Source of the DNA: Pseudomonas sp. ADAK13
GTDB taxonomy: Bacteria; Pseudomonadota; Gammaproteobacteria; Pseudomonadales; Pseudomonadaceae
Reading direction: 5' to 3'
NCBI RefSeq assembly: GCF_012935715.1
Contig: NZ_CP052860.1
Coordinates: forward strand, 5,952,001 to 6,016,000
Length of the DNA: 64,000 bases
Of the stretch, positions 25,980-33,326 are shown in pieces (position 1 is the stretch's first letter; every line of letters begins with the position of its first letter). Made by a program: the position numbers and the translations under genes. Under the pieces are notes generated by a model, which made no database searches, had not been told where the DNA came from, and was given only the letters and a program-made list of their open reading frames with translations.

Positions 25980-26270
25980 TCAGGTGATTTTGATCGCCCC
26001 CAACCCGGCCAAATAAGCCCACGGGTAAATCCCCCGTTGGTGCCCATCACTGAAGATCAACTGCACCCCATATCCCTGGGAATGAATTTCCAGCACGCGC
26101 ACGCCGTCCGACACCAGTGGCGGCGTGCCTTTCAGCCGAAAGGACCGGCACTGTGAGCATGGGCATTCACGGCGCAGGCGGGCATGGTCGATCCATTGCA
26201 CGCCCTCGCGCCACTCCAGCCTCAAGCGCCCTTCGTCATCCCGGCCAATGCGTTCAGGCGCGCTGTTCAT
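25980..26270 (-). CDS. DUF971 protein (GBBH-like N-terminal domain)
   Basis: A 96-residue single-domain protein. It shows LRLEWREGVQWIDHARLRRE followed by CPCSQC, and VQLIFSDGHQRGIYPWAYL, the usual DUF971 pattern. This domain is also found at the N-terminus of gamma-butyrobetaine hydroxylase and fused to Mrp/ApbC-type iron-sulfur carriers; alone it probably binds zinc or iron. It is the last gene of the APS-reductase-like operon, overlapping the HEAT gene by 4 bp (ATGA), so it is translationally coupled. A role in iron-sulfur supply to the ferredoxin subunit is my inference from this context. Confidence 0.85.
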   Translation of the reverse strand: MNSAPERIGRDDEGRLRLEWREGVQWIDHARLRRECPCSQCRSFRLKGTPPLVSDGVRVLEIHSQGYGVQLIFSDGHQRGIYPWAYLAGLGAIKIT

Positions 26271-27220
26271 TGCAGTTGGGCCAAGGCAATGCGTACGGCC
26301 TTGCGCACTTCCGGGTCGCCGTCGTCGGCAGCGTCCCGCAACGGGCCAAGGGCTTGCCGGTCGCCCAACTCGCCCAGCGCCAGGGCGGCTTCTTTGCGCA
26401 GGTTGCTGATGCTGTGCCCCAACGTCAGGATCAGTGGCTGCAACGCCGGTGTGTACCGCAAGCGCCCCAGGCTGCGGGTGGCGCGCAGGCGCACTTGCCA
26501 GTAGTCGTCGGCCAGCGCGTGGATCAAGGCCTCGCCGGCGCTGGCGCTACCGACTTTACCCAGGGTGGTCGCCGCCTCTTCTCGCACCTGCCAGGTGGCG
26601 TCCTGCAACGCTTCATACAGTGCCGGCAGCACACGCTCATCGCTGGCAAGGCCGAGGGCGCCGGTGGCAGCTCGGCGGACTTCGGTATCCGGGTCGCTAC
26701 TGGCCAATGTCGCCAATGCGTCCAGGGCTGGCAGGTGTTTGAGCCAGCCGAGCACACCCACTGCTTCACGGCGTACGCCGGCATCGGCATCGTTCAGCGC
26801 CAGCAACGCCGAAGGCGCCGCGGCCTCCAGGCGCAACTCGCGCAGGGCACGGAATATCGCGGCGCGTACGCTGACATCGGCGTGAGTGGTCCACGGCAAT
26901 AACAACCGGCCCGCCTGCGTTGTCTTGAGCACGCTCAAACTCTGGGCAGCGGCGTCACGTACCGACGCTTCGGTGTCGGTCAGTGCCCGGCACAGCGCCT
27001 CGACCACCTCATCTTCTTCCCAGGCTTCCAGCAGGCTGGCGGCCTGGGCGCGCACGTCGGTGGCCGGGTCGTTGCTCAGGCTGTCCACCAGCCACACCAG
27101 ACCGTCGGGGTCTTCGAGGTCGGCCAGGTCAATCAGGGCGATCCGGCGCATGCCGGCATCCGGCGCTTGCAGCCGTGGGCGCAGGGCTTCGATGTCGGGG
27201 TTTTCGGTTTCATAGGTCAT
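26267..27220 (-). CDS. HEAT-repeat protein (EZ-HEAT / PBS-lyase type)
   Basis: A 317-residue alpha-solenoid made almost entirely of about nine 31-residue HEAT units, seen as repeats of D-x-x-x-x-V-R-x-x-A-A-x-x-L-G (VREEAATTLGKVGSASAGEA and VRLRATRSLGRLRYTPALQP). EZ-HEAT proteins act as scaffolds or as chaperones for cofactor attachment. The ATG at 27220 overlaps the ATPase gene stop (ATGA), which fixes the start and shows operon membership. No signal peptide is present, so it should be cytoplasmic. Together with DUF971 it may mature or hold the flavoprotein/ferredoxin pair; that is inference. Confidence 0.85.
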   Translation of the reverse strand: MTYETENPDIEALRPRLQAPDAGMRRIALIDLADLEDPDGLVWLVDSLSNDPATDVRAQAASLLEAWEEDEVVEALCRALTDTEASVRDAAAQSLSVLKTTQAGRLLLPWTTHADVSVRAAIFRALRELRLEAAAPSALLALNDADAGVRREAVGVLGWLKHLPALDALATLASSDPDTEVRRAATGALGLASDERVLPALYEALQDATWQVREEAATTLGKVGSASAGEALIHALADDYWQVRLRATRSLGRLRYTPALQPLILTLGHSISNLRKEAALALGELGDRQALGPLRDAADDGDPEVRKAVRIALAQLQ

Positions 27221-28056
27221 ATGGCAAATCGCGGTCTTGGGTGATCGTTGGGCAGCCCGAGCGGGTTCAGCCGGGGCAACTGGCGACCATCTTCGTGGTG
27301 CAGCAGCTCCAGGCAATGGCGCTTGAGGTGGGTAAATTCCGGCGAGGTCATCAGCTCGGTGCTGCGGGGTCTCGGGAAAGTCAGCTGGAAGTCTTCGATG
27401 ATGCGCCCGGGACGCGGGCTCATGACCAGAATGCGATCGGCCAGGAACAACGCTTCGTCGATGTCATGGGTGACAAACACCACGGTGGTGCGGATACGTG
27501 TCCAGATGTCGAGCAGCAAGGCCTGCATTTTCATGCGGGTCAAGGCGTCCAGCGCGCCGAAGGGTTCGTCCATCAACAGCAGGCCGGGACGGTTGATCAG
27601 CACCCGGGCAATTTCCACCCGCTGCTGCATGCCGCCCGACAGCTGGTTTGGCCAACGCTCGGCAAAGCCTTCGAGGCCCACCAGCTCAAGGATTTCATCG
27701 GCGGCGGCGAGGCGCTCGGCCTTGCCCACGCCGCGCATCTTCAGGCCGAAGGCGACGTTTTCGCGCACCGAGCGCCAGGGGAACAGCGTGTGTTGCTGAA
27801 ACACCATGCCGCGCTGCTGTGACGGCCCGACCACCGGCCGGCCATCCATTTCCAGGGTGCCCAGGCTCGGGGTGAGGTGCCCGGCCAGCGCGCCGAGCAA
27901 GGTCGACTTGCCACACCCGGACGGGCCGAGGATGCACACGAACTGCCCCGGTTCGATCCTGCAATCCAGGGCCTTTACCGCCTCGAACGCCTGCTGCTGT
28001 TCGCCCAGGACAATGGACAAGCCGCGTATGTCGACACAGCCTTCAAGATGACTCAT
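27217..28056 (-). CDS. ABC transporter ATPase, SsuB/TauB/NrtD type
   Basis: A 279-residue ATP-binding subunit. Walker A is LGPSGCGKSTLLGAL, the Q-loop MVFQQHTLFPWRSV, the signature NQLSGGMQQRVEIARVL, Walker B LLLMDEPFGALDALTR, and the switch His sits in FVTHDIDEALFLADRI. The F-P-W and D-I-D-E-A-L variants are typical of the taurine/nitrate/sulfonate class. It shares 1 nt with the permease gene (TGATG) and 4 nt with the HEAT gene. It powers the importer encoded by the two genes upstream. The cargo is probably an anion, but cannot be specified. Confidence 0.92.
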   Translation of the reverse strand: MSHLEGCVDIRGLSIVLGEQQQAFEAVKALDCRIEPGQFVCILGPSGCGKSTLLGALAGHLTPSLGTLEMDGRPVVGPSQQRGMVFQQHTLFPWRSVRENVAFGLKMRGVGKAERLAAADEILELVGLEGFAERWPNQLSGGMQQRVEIARVLINRPGLLLMDEPFGALDALTRMKMQALLLDIWTRIRTTVVFVTHDIDEALFLADRILVMSPRPGRIIEDFQLTFPRPRSTELMTSPEFTHLKRHCLELLHHEDGRQLPRLNPLGLPNDHPRPRFAI

Positions 28057-28838
28057 CAGGCTTTACCTCGTGGTCGATGCCAGGGAGTGAACAATGCGCC
28101 AAGGCGCTTGACCAACAGGCTGCTGCCCATGCCCAGCACGCCGATCAACAGCATGCCGACGACAATGTCGGCATAGTTCTGGATGGTGTAGGACTCCCAG
28201 GTGTAATAGCCGATACCGTACTGGCCGGAGATCATTTCCGCCGTCACCAGGCAGAACCAGGAGGTGCCCATGCCGATAGCCAGGCCAGTGATGATGCTCG
28301 GCGCGGCGCCCGGCACAATCACCTCCAGCAGGATTGCCCGGCGCCCTGCCCCCAGGCTGCGCGCCGAGGCGATCAGGCGCGGGTCGACGCCTTCCACGCC
28401 ATGCACGGTATTGAGCAGCACCGGAAACAGCGCGCCGGTGAAGGTGATGAAGATCATCGACAACTCCGACGACGGAAACATCAGGATCGCCAACGGGATC
28501 CAGGCCACCGCCGGAATCGGCCGGATCACCTCCAGCGGCGGCAACAGCAGGTCTTCCGCCCACTTCCAGCGGCCTATCGCGATGCCCAGGCCGATCCCCA
28601 CCACTGCCGCCGCCAGGTAACCTTCAAACACCCGGGTCAGGCTCGCACTCAGGTGCCGGGCGAGCTTGCCCGAGTCCACCAGGCCCAGGGCGGCCTGCAC
28701 CACGGAACCCGGCGTGGGCACATTGGCAAAGGTCACCAGGCCCAGGTTCCAATGCAGGCTGGCCGCCAACTGCCAGAACAGCAGGCACAACAGCAGCGAA
28801 GCGGCCTTGGGCAGCCAGCGCCATGGGGTGCTTGTCAT
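28056..28838 (-). CDS. ABC transporter permease, SsuC/TauC type
   Basis: A 260-residue inner-membrane permease with about six hydrophobic segments (LLLCLLFWQLAASLHW at the start; YLAAAVVGIGLGIAIGRW). The EAA loop that contacts the ATPase is EGVDPRLIASARSLGAGRRA. Conserved P-I-P-A-V-A-W-I-P-L in helix 3 is typical of sulfonate/taurine/nitrate permeases. It ends exactly at the ATPase start and begins 12 bp after the binding-protein gene, confirming one transcription unit. As a single permease gene it should act as a homodimer. Confidence 0.92.
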   Translation of the reverse strand: MTSTPWRWLPKAASLLLCLLFWQLAASLHWNLGLVTFANVPTPGSVVQAALGLVDSGKLARHLSASLTRVFEGYLAAAVVGIGLGIAIGRWKWAEDLLLPPLEVIRPIPAVAWIPLAILMFPSSELSMIFITFTGALFPVLLNTVHGVEGVDPRLIASARSLGAGRRAILLEVIVPGAAPSIITGLAIGMGTSWFCLVTAEMISGQYGIGYYTWESYTIQNYADIVVGMLLIGVLGMGSSLLVKRLGALFTPWHRPRGKA

Positions 28839-28850
28839 GAACGCGCTCCC

Positions 28851-30257
28851 TCAGCGACCGGCAACGGCCTGCGCGCCGGCGTCGGTAAAGTTGAACACCT
28901 TGCCGCCCTGGGCCTGGGCGAACTGCTGCGCCTGGCCTTTGAGCAGGAACGCACTGAGCTGGCCTTGCTTGTTGGTTGCAAACCAGGCCTGGCTCGCCAG
29001 CAACTTGATGCCGCTGTCCTCGGCCTGGGCATACACCGCCCGCACGGCCTTGCCTTGTTTGTTGAGGCTGTCCAGCGCGGTGAATGCCGCCTCGGCCGAT
29101 GCGTAATCCCGCACCTTGGGCTCACCCTTGACCCAGATTTGCGCGACATGCTTCCAGTCAGTGATCGGCGCACCAGTCAGCGCATCGTTGGCCTTCAGCG
29201 GCGACTGGGCGTAGTTGCCCAATTGCGCCTGGTAGTCCAGGCCCGATGCCTTGAACGCGGCGCGGATGTACTGGTCATCGATAAAGGTCGTGAGGTCCAG
29301 GCCACGGTCGGCCTTTCTCAGCAACTTGAGGGTGTCGATGGCGGTGCCGACGGCCTGGCGGTACTCGGGCTTCCAGCTCAAGTCGCGGGTTTGCACGCCC
29401 AGCGGGCCATGGAACAGGTAGTTGACCTCGGCTTCAACGCCGGTGACTTTTTCGATCAGCTCGCTGTACTTCTCCGGCTCTGCGGCCAGCAACTGATTGG
29501 CCTCGATACTCGCACGCAGGTAGGCGACGACGACTTCCGGGTACTGTTTTGCGTAGTTCTCGTCCACCAGCGCGCCGTGGAATGTCGGGGTGTCGGATTG
29601 CGAACCGTCGTAGATCTTGCGGGCGAAACCACGGTTGGGGAACAACTCGCCAAACGGCACAAAGTCGGCGTGGGCGTCGATCTTGTTGGCCTGCAACGCC
29701 GAGCCCGCCACTTCAGGGGCCTGGGCAATGATGTTGACGTCCTTGAGCGGGTCCCAACCCTGGGCCGCTACGGCGCGCAGCAACATGCCATGGGCCGTCG
29801 AGGCGAACGGCACGGAAATCGTCTTGCCCTTGAGGTCCGCCAACGACTGGGCGCTGGAAGCGACCGGCACCACGATGCCGTTGCCGCTGCCCTTGATATT
29901 GCCCGACAGCACGCTGATAAACAGGCTGTGCTTGCCCGCGGCCTCAAACGCCACGCCGTTGAAGGCGCCGGGGAAGTCGGCCATTGCGCCAAAGTCCAGT
30001 TTGCCGGCGACCATTTCATTGGTCAGCGGCGCGCCACTGGTGAAGTTTTTCCACTGGACGTCGTAGGTGGCGTCCTTGTACTTGCCGTCGTGTGGCAGGT
30101 ACTTGTCCAACAGCCCCAGTTCGCGGATCAGCAAGCCGCCGGCCGCGCAGTTGATGGTGGTGTCCTGGGTGCCGATGGCCACCCGGATCGTTTGTGCCTG
30201 AGCCGAAAGGCTCAAGGAAGCCAGCACCAGGCCGGCCAACGTTGCGCGCAATAACAT
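28851..30257 (-). CDS. ABC substrate-binding protein with C-terminal NosL-like extension
   Basis: A 468-residue periplasmic protein with signal peptide MLLRATLAGLVLASLSLSAQ. Residues up to about 345 form a NMT1/SsuA-type binding domain (FGAMADFPGAFNGVAFEA, SVPFASTAHGMLLRAVAAQG), the usual length for sulfonate, nitrate or thiamine-precursor binding proteins. About 110 further residues follow. Their order D-Y-A-S-A-E-A-A-F, SQAWFATNKQ, LSAFLLKGQAQQFAQAQGGK and VFNFTDA resembles NosL copper-binding proteins (P-M-G, F-A-x-x-x-G-G-x-V-x-x-F). That match is from memory and lacks the Met/Cys ligands I would expect, so it is tentative. The gene is fourth in the operon counted from gntR. Confidence 0.85.
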   Translation of the reverse strand: MLLRATLAGLVLASLSLSAQAQTIRVAIGTQDTTINCAAGGLLIRELGLLDKYLPHDGKYKDATYDVQWKNFTSGAPLTNEMVAGKLDFGAMADFPGAFNGVAFEAAGKHSLFISVLSGNIKGSGNGIVVPVASSAQSLADLKGKTISVPFASTAHGMLLRAVAAQGWDPLKDVNIIAQAPEVAGSALQANKIDAHADFVPFGELFPNRGFARKIYDGSQSDTPTFHGALVDENYAKQYPEVVVAYLRASIEANQLLAAEPEKYSELIEKVTGVEAEVNYLFHGPLGVQTRDLSWKPEYRQAVGTAIDTLKLLRKADRGLDLTTFIDDQYIRAAFKASGLDYQAQLGNYAQSPLKANDALTGAPITDWKHVAQIWVKGEPKVRDYASAEAAFTALDSLNKQGKAVRAVYAQAEDSGIKLLASQAWFATNKQGQLSAFLLKGQAQQFAQAQGGKVFNFTDAGAQAVAGR

Positions 30258-30379
30258 TGGGTATTTCCCCTCGAATCATGGTTAAAAGAGTCGTCTCCGC
30301 CACGGTCTGGCGTGGTGGGAAACGAGGGGGTGTTGCTCGGGCGGCGTCCGGGGTTGGCGGATGGCTTTTGCGGCAGACC

Positions 30380-30625
30380 TCAGCGCAGCAGGTACGGGAT
30401 CTCGACCTTGACTGCACCGGTGGGGCAATCTTTTTCGCAGGGCATGCAGTACCAGCACTCATCGAACGCCATGTACGCTTTCTGCGTTGCCGGGTTGATC
30501 GCCAACAGGTCCATCGGGCACACGTCGACGCAGACCGTGCAGCCTTTTTCGGCGATGCACTTGTCTTCATCCACCGTCACCGGGGCGTTGGAGCGGAAGA
30601 ATATTTCCTGGGGCTGATAGGCCAT
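30380..30625 (-). CDS. Ferredoxin-type 2x[4Fe-4S] subunit, AprB-like
   Basis: An 81-residue iron-sulfur protein with eight cysteines in two sets: CIAEKGCTVCVDVCPMD and CWYCMPCEKDCPTGAVKVE. The extended first motif (C-x4-5-C-x2-C-x3-C-P) and the second C-x2-C-x2-C-x3-C-P resemble the beta subunit of dissimilatory adenylylsulfate reductase, but the AprB C-terminal extension is missing. It lies 40 bp downstream of the flavoprotein gene and should pass electrons to or from the FAD of that protein. A 122-bp gap separates it from the binding-protein gene. Confidence 0.88.
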   Translation of the reverse strand: MAYQPQEIFFRSNAPVTVDEDKCIAEKGCTVCVDVCPMDLLAINPATQKAYMAFDECWYCMPCEKDCPTGAVKVEIPYLLR

Positions 30626-30665
30626 TTCACGGTGTCCTGTGGTGAGCGAGCTTGGGGAGGCACAT

Positions 30666-32396
30666 TCAGGCGGCGTCAGCCCCTACGCGCAGGCGGTCGT
30701 AAGCCTGCATCTCTTCGGCATCCAGTGGGATCACATAGGGCTCGACGGGTTTCTTGAAGCTGACCATCTGCCCGTCATCGCCCTTTTTCAGGTGGCAATG
30801 GCAGAACCAGTCGGCGTCGTTGCGTTGCGGGTGATCGACCCGGTGGTGGTACAGGCCCCAACGGCTTTCGGCGCGGTACAGCGAGGCGCGGGCGGCCATT
30901 TCGGCGCAATCGCGGATCACGCTGGTTTCCATGGCGCGCATCAACTCGTGGGGGTTGTGGGCCTTCATCTGGTCCAGGTCGCGTTCGATGTCGGCGAAGC
31001 GTTGCAAGCCGATTTCCATCTTGCGGGTGACCTTGGGCGGTTGCAGGTAATCGTTCACGAAACGCCGCAGCTTGTACTCGACCTGGGCCGGCGGCAGGCC
31101 GGTTTCGCGGTCCAGCGGGGCGTACACCCGGGCCTGCTCGGCGGCCACTTGCCCGGCATCCACGGCGCTGAACTCGCGCCCGGCCACAAAGCTGGCGGCG
31201 TTGGTGCCGGCGAACCACCCATAAGTGAACGCACCCAGCATGTAGTTATGCGGCACCGCGGCCATGTCGCCCGCCGAATACAGGCCCTTGACCGAGGTCT
31301 CGGCGCGCTCGTTGACCCACACGCCCGACGCGGAATGCCCGCTGCAAAAGCCGATCTCGGAGATGTGCATTTCGACCATCTGGCTGCGGTAATCGGTGCC
31401 CCGGTTGGCGTGGAACTGGCCACGGCTCGGGCGCTCATTGCTGTGCAGGATCTGTTCGATGTTCTGGATGGTTTCCTCGGCCAGGTGATCGAGCTTGAGG
31501 AACACCGGCCCGTTGCCGCTTTCCAGCTCCTGGTGGAACTCCCACATCATCTGCCCGCTCCAGTAGTCACACTCGATGAAGCGTTCACCCTTGTTGTTGG
31601 CGGTGTAGCCGCCCAAGGGCCCGGTGACATAGGCGCAGGCCGGGCCGTTGTAATCCTTGATCAGGGGGTTGATCTGGAAGCACTCCAGGTTCGCCAGCTC
31701 GGCACCGGCGTGGTAGGCCATGGCGTAGCCGTCGCCGGCGTTGGTCGGGTTTTCATAGGTGCCCATCAGGTAACCCGACGACGGCAAGCCCAGGCGGCCG
31801 GCCGCGCCGCAGCACAGGATCACGGCCTTGGCCTTGATCACCTGGAAGTCCGCAGTACGGCAGTCAAACCCCATCACGCCATTCACCGCGCCGTCGCTGT
31901 CGGTCAGCAAACGGGTGCACACCAGACGGTTGGTGATCGTGACCCGGGCCCGCTTGAGTTGGCGATACAGCACCTTCTTGATGTCGTGCCCTTCGGGCAT
32001 CGGCAATACGTAGGCGCCCATGTGGTGGACTTTCTTCACCGCGTAATCGCCGGTTTCGTCCTTCTCGAACTTCACGCCCCAGCGGTCCAGTTGCTCGATG
32101 GTTTCAAAGCTGTGAGTCGCGTAGGCATACACCGCCGCCTGGTTGACGATGCCGTCGTTGGCAATCGTGATTTCCTTGGTGTACTGCTCCGGCGTGGAGT
32201 GGCCGGGGATAATCGCGTTGTTCAGCCCGTCCATGCCCATGCTGATGGCGCCGCTGCGCTTGACGTTGGCCTTGTCGATCAACAATACGCGCAGGTCACG
32301 GTTGGCCTCCTTGGCCTTGATCGCCGCCATGGGGCCGGCAGTACCGCCGCCGATCACCACGATGTCGTATTCCAGTTCCAGGGTTTTGCGGCTCAC
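30666..32396 (-). CDS. AprA-like flavoprotein (adenylylsulfate reductase / fumarate reductase family)
   Basis: A 576-residue FAD enzyme. The dinucleotide-binding motif is DIVVIGGGTAGPMAAIKAKE. KRSGAISMGMDGLNNAIIPG closely follows the AprA pattern, and further AprA-like landmarks are CFQINPLIKDYNGPACAYVT, NRGTDYRSQMVEMH, and GLYSAGDMAAVPHNYMLGAF near the FAD. The C-terminal helical domain contains SRWGLYHHRVDHPQRNDADW. It is about 50 to 90 residues shorter than sulfate-reducer AprA. The GTG start at 32396 overlaps the regulator stop (GTGA). With the ferredoxin it forms an Apr-like heterodimer, yet no sat, dsr or qmo genes are present, so the true substrate is probably not APS. Confidence 0.88.
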   Translation of the reverse strand: MSRKTLELEYDIVVIGGGTAGPMAAIKAKEANRDLRVLLIDKANVKRSGAISMGMDGLNNAIIPGHSTPEQYTKEITIANDGIVNQAAVYAYATHSFETIEQLDRWGVKFEKDETGDYAVKKVHHMGAYVLPMPEGHDIKKVLYRQLKRARVTITNRLVCTRLLTDSDGAVNGVMGFDCRTADFQVIKAKAVILCCGAAGRLGLPSSGYLMGTYENPTNAGDGYAMAYHAGAELANLECFQINPLIKDYNGPACAYVTGPLGGYTANNKGERFIECDYWSGQMMWEFHQELESGNGPVFLKLDHLAEETIQNIEQILHSNERPSRGQFHANRGTDYRSQMVEMHISEIGFCSGHSASGVWVNERAETSVKGLYSAGDMAAVPHNYMLGAFTYGWFAGTNAASFVAGREFSAVDAGQVAAEQARVYAPLDRETGLPPAQVEYKLRRFVNDYLQPPKVTRKMEIGLQRFADIERDLDQMKAHNPHELMRAMETSVIRDCAEMAARASLYRAESRWGLYHHRVDHPQRNDADWFCHCHLKKGDDGQMVSFKKPVEPYVIPLDAEEMQAYDRLRVGADAA

Positions 32397-33154
32397 GGGC
32401 GGCTACCTCGCTGACGGTCGATACGCAGGCGATACTGGAAGGCATCGCCGCGGTAATACAGGTGTTCAAAGTCCACCGGCTGGCCGTCGGCGGTGTGGGT
32501 CAGGCGTTCGATGCGCATGATCGGCGAACCGGCCTCGACGTTCAGCGCCTGGGTCAGCTCGCTGTCGGCGAGTACCGCGTCAATCGCCACGTCGGCGTGG
32601 CCCAGTTGCAAGCCGCAGTCGTTCTCCAGGATGAGGAAGATGTCGCGGGTCACCAGGTCGGCGTTTTCCAGGCGTTCGCCCAGGGCCTGGCTGAGGTAGG
32701 TGATTTCCAGCGACACCGGTTCGCGGTTGATCAGCCGTACGCGCTTGATCTGCGCGACCGTGGTGCCCTCCTCCACACCCAGGCGCTCGGCAACCAGCTT
32801 GTCGGCGGGCACAAAGCGGTAGCTGCGCAGGCGGTTGATCACTTCATAGCCGCGCTCGGTCATGGACTCGCCCAACCCCTGCAGGGTGCTGACGTTCTGA
32901 TAGGCCTTGGGTTTGGAGACGAAGGTGCCTTTGCCGTGGATCTTGTAGATCAGGCCTTCCTTTTGCAGATCACCCAGCGCCTGGCGCACGGTGATGCGGC
33001 TGACCTTGAAGCGCGCACCCAGTTCGCTTTCGGAAGGCATCTGGGTGTTCGGTGCGTATTCACCATCGAGGATGCGGCTGCGCAGCAGATCCCGCAGCTG
33101 GGCATGCAGCGGAACGCTGGACAGAGGGGATAAGGCGACGGTTGATTCGTTCAT
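32393..33154 (-). CDS. GntR-family regulator, HutC/UTRA subclass
   Basis: A 253-residue regulator. The N-terminal winged helix shows LHAQLRDLLRSRILDGEYAP and FKVSRITVRQALGDLQKEGL. The UTRA ligand domain follows, with its E-x-G-x-x-V-x-x-I-x-R-V-R pattern (EEGTTVAQIKRVRLINREPV) and C-terminal RIERLTHTADGQPVDFEHLY. UTRA members respond to small metabolites and usually repress the operon they head. It overlaps the flavoprotein start by 4 bp. I prefer ATG 33154 to the GTG at 33163; neither has a strong Shine-Dalgarno site. Two palindromes directly upstream are its likely operators. Confidence 0.88.
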   Translation of the reverse strand: MNESTVALSPLSSVPLHAQLRDLLRSRILDGEYAPNTQMPSESELGARFKVSRITVRQALGDLQKEGLIYKIHGKGTFVSKPKAYQNVSTLQGLGESMTERGYEVINRLRSYRFVPADKLVAERLGVEEGTTVAQIKRVRLINREPVSLEITYLSQALGERLENADLVTRDIFLILENDCGLQLGHADVAIDAVLADSELTQALNVEAGSPIMRIERLTHTADGQPVDFEHLYYRGDAFQYRLRIDRQRGSRP

Positions 33155-33165
33155 CAGGACCACTT

Positions 33166-33205
33166 GTCATAACGAGTTATGACGTGATCATAAGGAGTCT
33201 TATGA
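33166..33205. promoter_or_regulatory. Tandem palindromes, probable GntR operators
   Basis: Site 1 (33166-33183) is GTCATAAC-GA-GTTATGAC; site 2 (33188-33205) is TCATAAG-GAGT-CTTATGA. Both share TCATAA half-sites with dyad symmetry, and their centres are 22 bp apart, about two helical turns. They sit directly upstream of the regulator start, consistent with cooperative autorepression of the whole operon. Confidence 0.7.
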
Positions 33206-33245
33206 AAGACGTGGAAATACCGTTTTGGAATAAGGTTATGGACAG

Positions 33246-33294
33246 GCTGATCCGCTGCACCTACCCGATATGTGCAGTGGATCAGCTTGTTTTA
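33246..33294. terminator. Strong hairpin between receptor gene and GntR operon
   Basis: Arms GCTGATCCGCTGCAC and GTGCAGTGGATCAGC pair over 15 positions with one G-T. On the plus strand TTGTTTTA follows. It starts about 40 bp after the TonB-receptor stop read on the minus strand, so it can end that transcript and insulate the GntR operon. Confidence 0.7.
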
Positions 33295-33326
33295 TAGAGC
33301 CGCGTTAGACCTGATGATTATAAAAA

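Noticed and set aside
28077..30254. A 725-codon plus-strand open frame opposite the ABC permease and binding protein
   Set aside because: It spans two real genes and their gap on the other strand and is Gln/His/Arg-rich without any recognisable motif.
30666..32396. Calling the flavoprotein a succinate dehydrogenase or fumarate reductase subunit
   Set aside because: The iron-sulfur partner has two ferredoxin clusters like AprB, not the SdhB/FrdB set, and no membrane anchor subunits are present; AprA-like landmarks fit better.
25980..33163. Dissimilatory sulfate reduction or sulfur oxidation locus
   Set aside because: No sat, qmo, dsr or sox genes are present and the subunits are shorter than classical AprAB, so a respiratory role is not supported.
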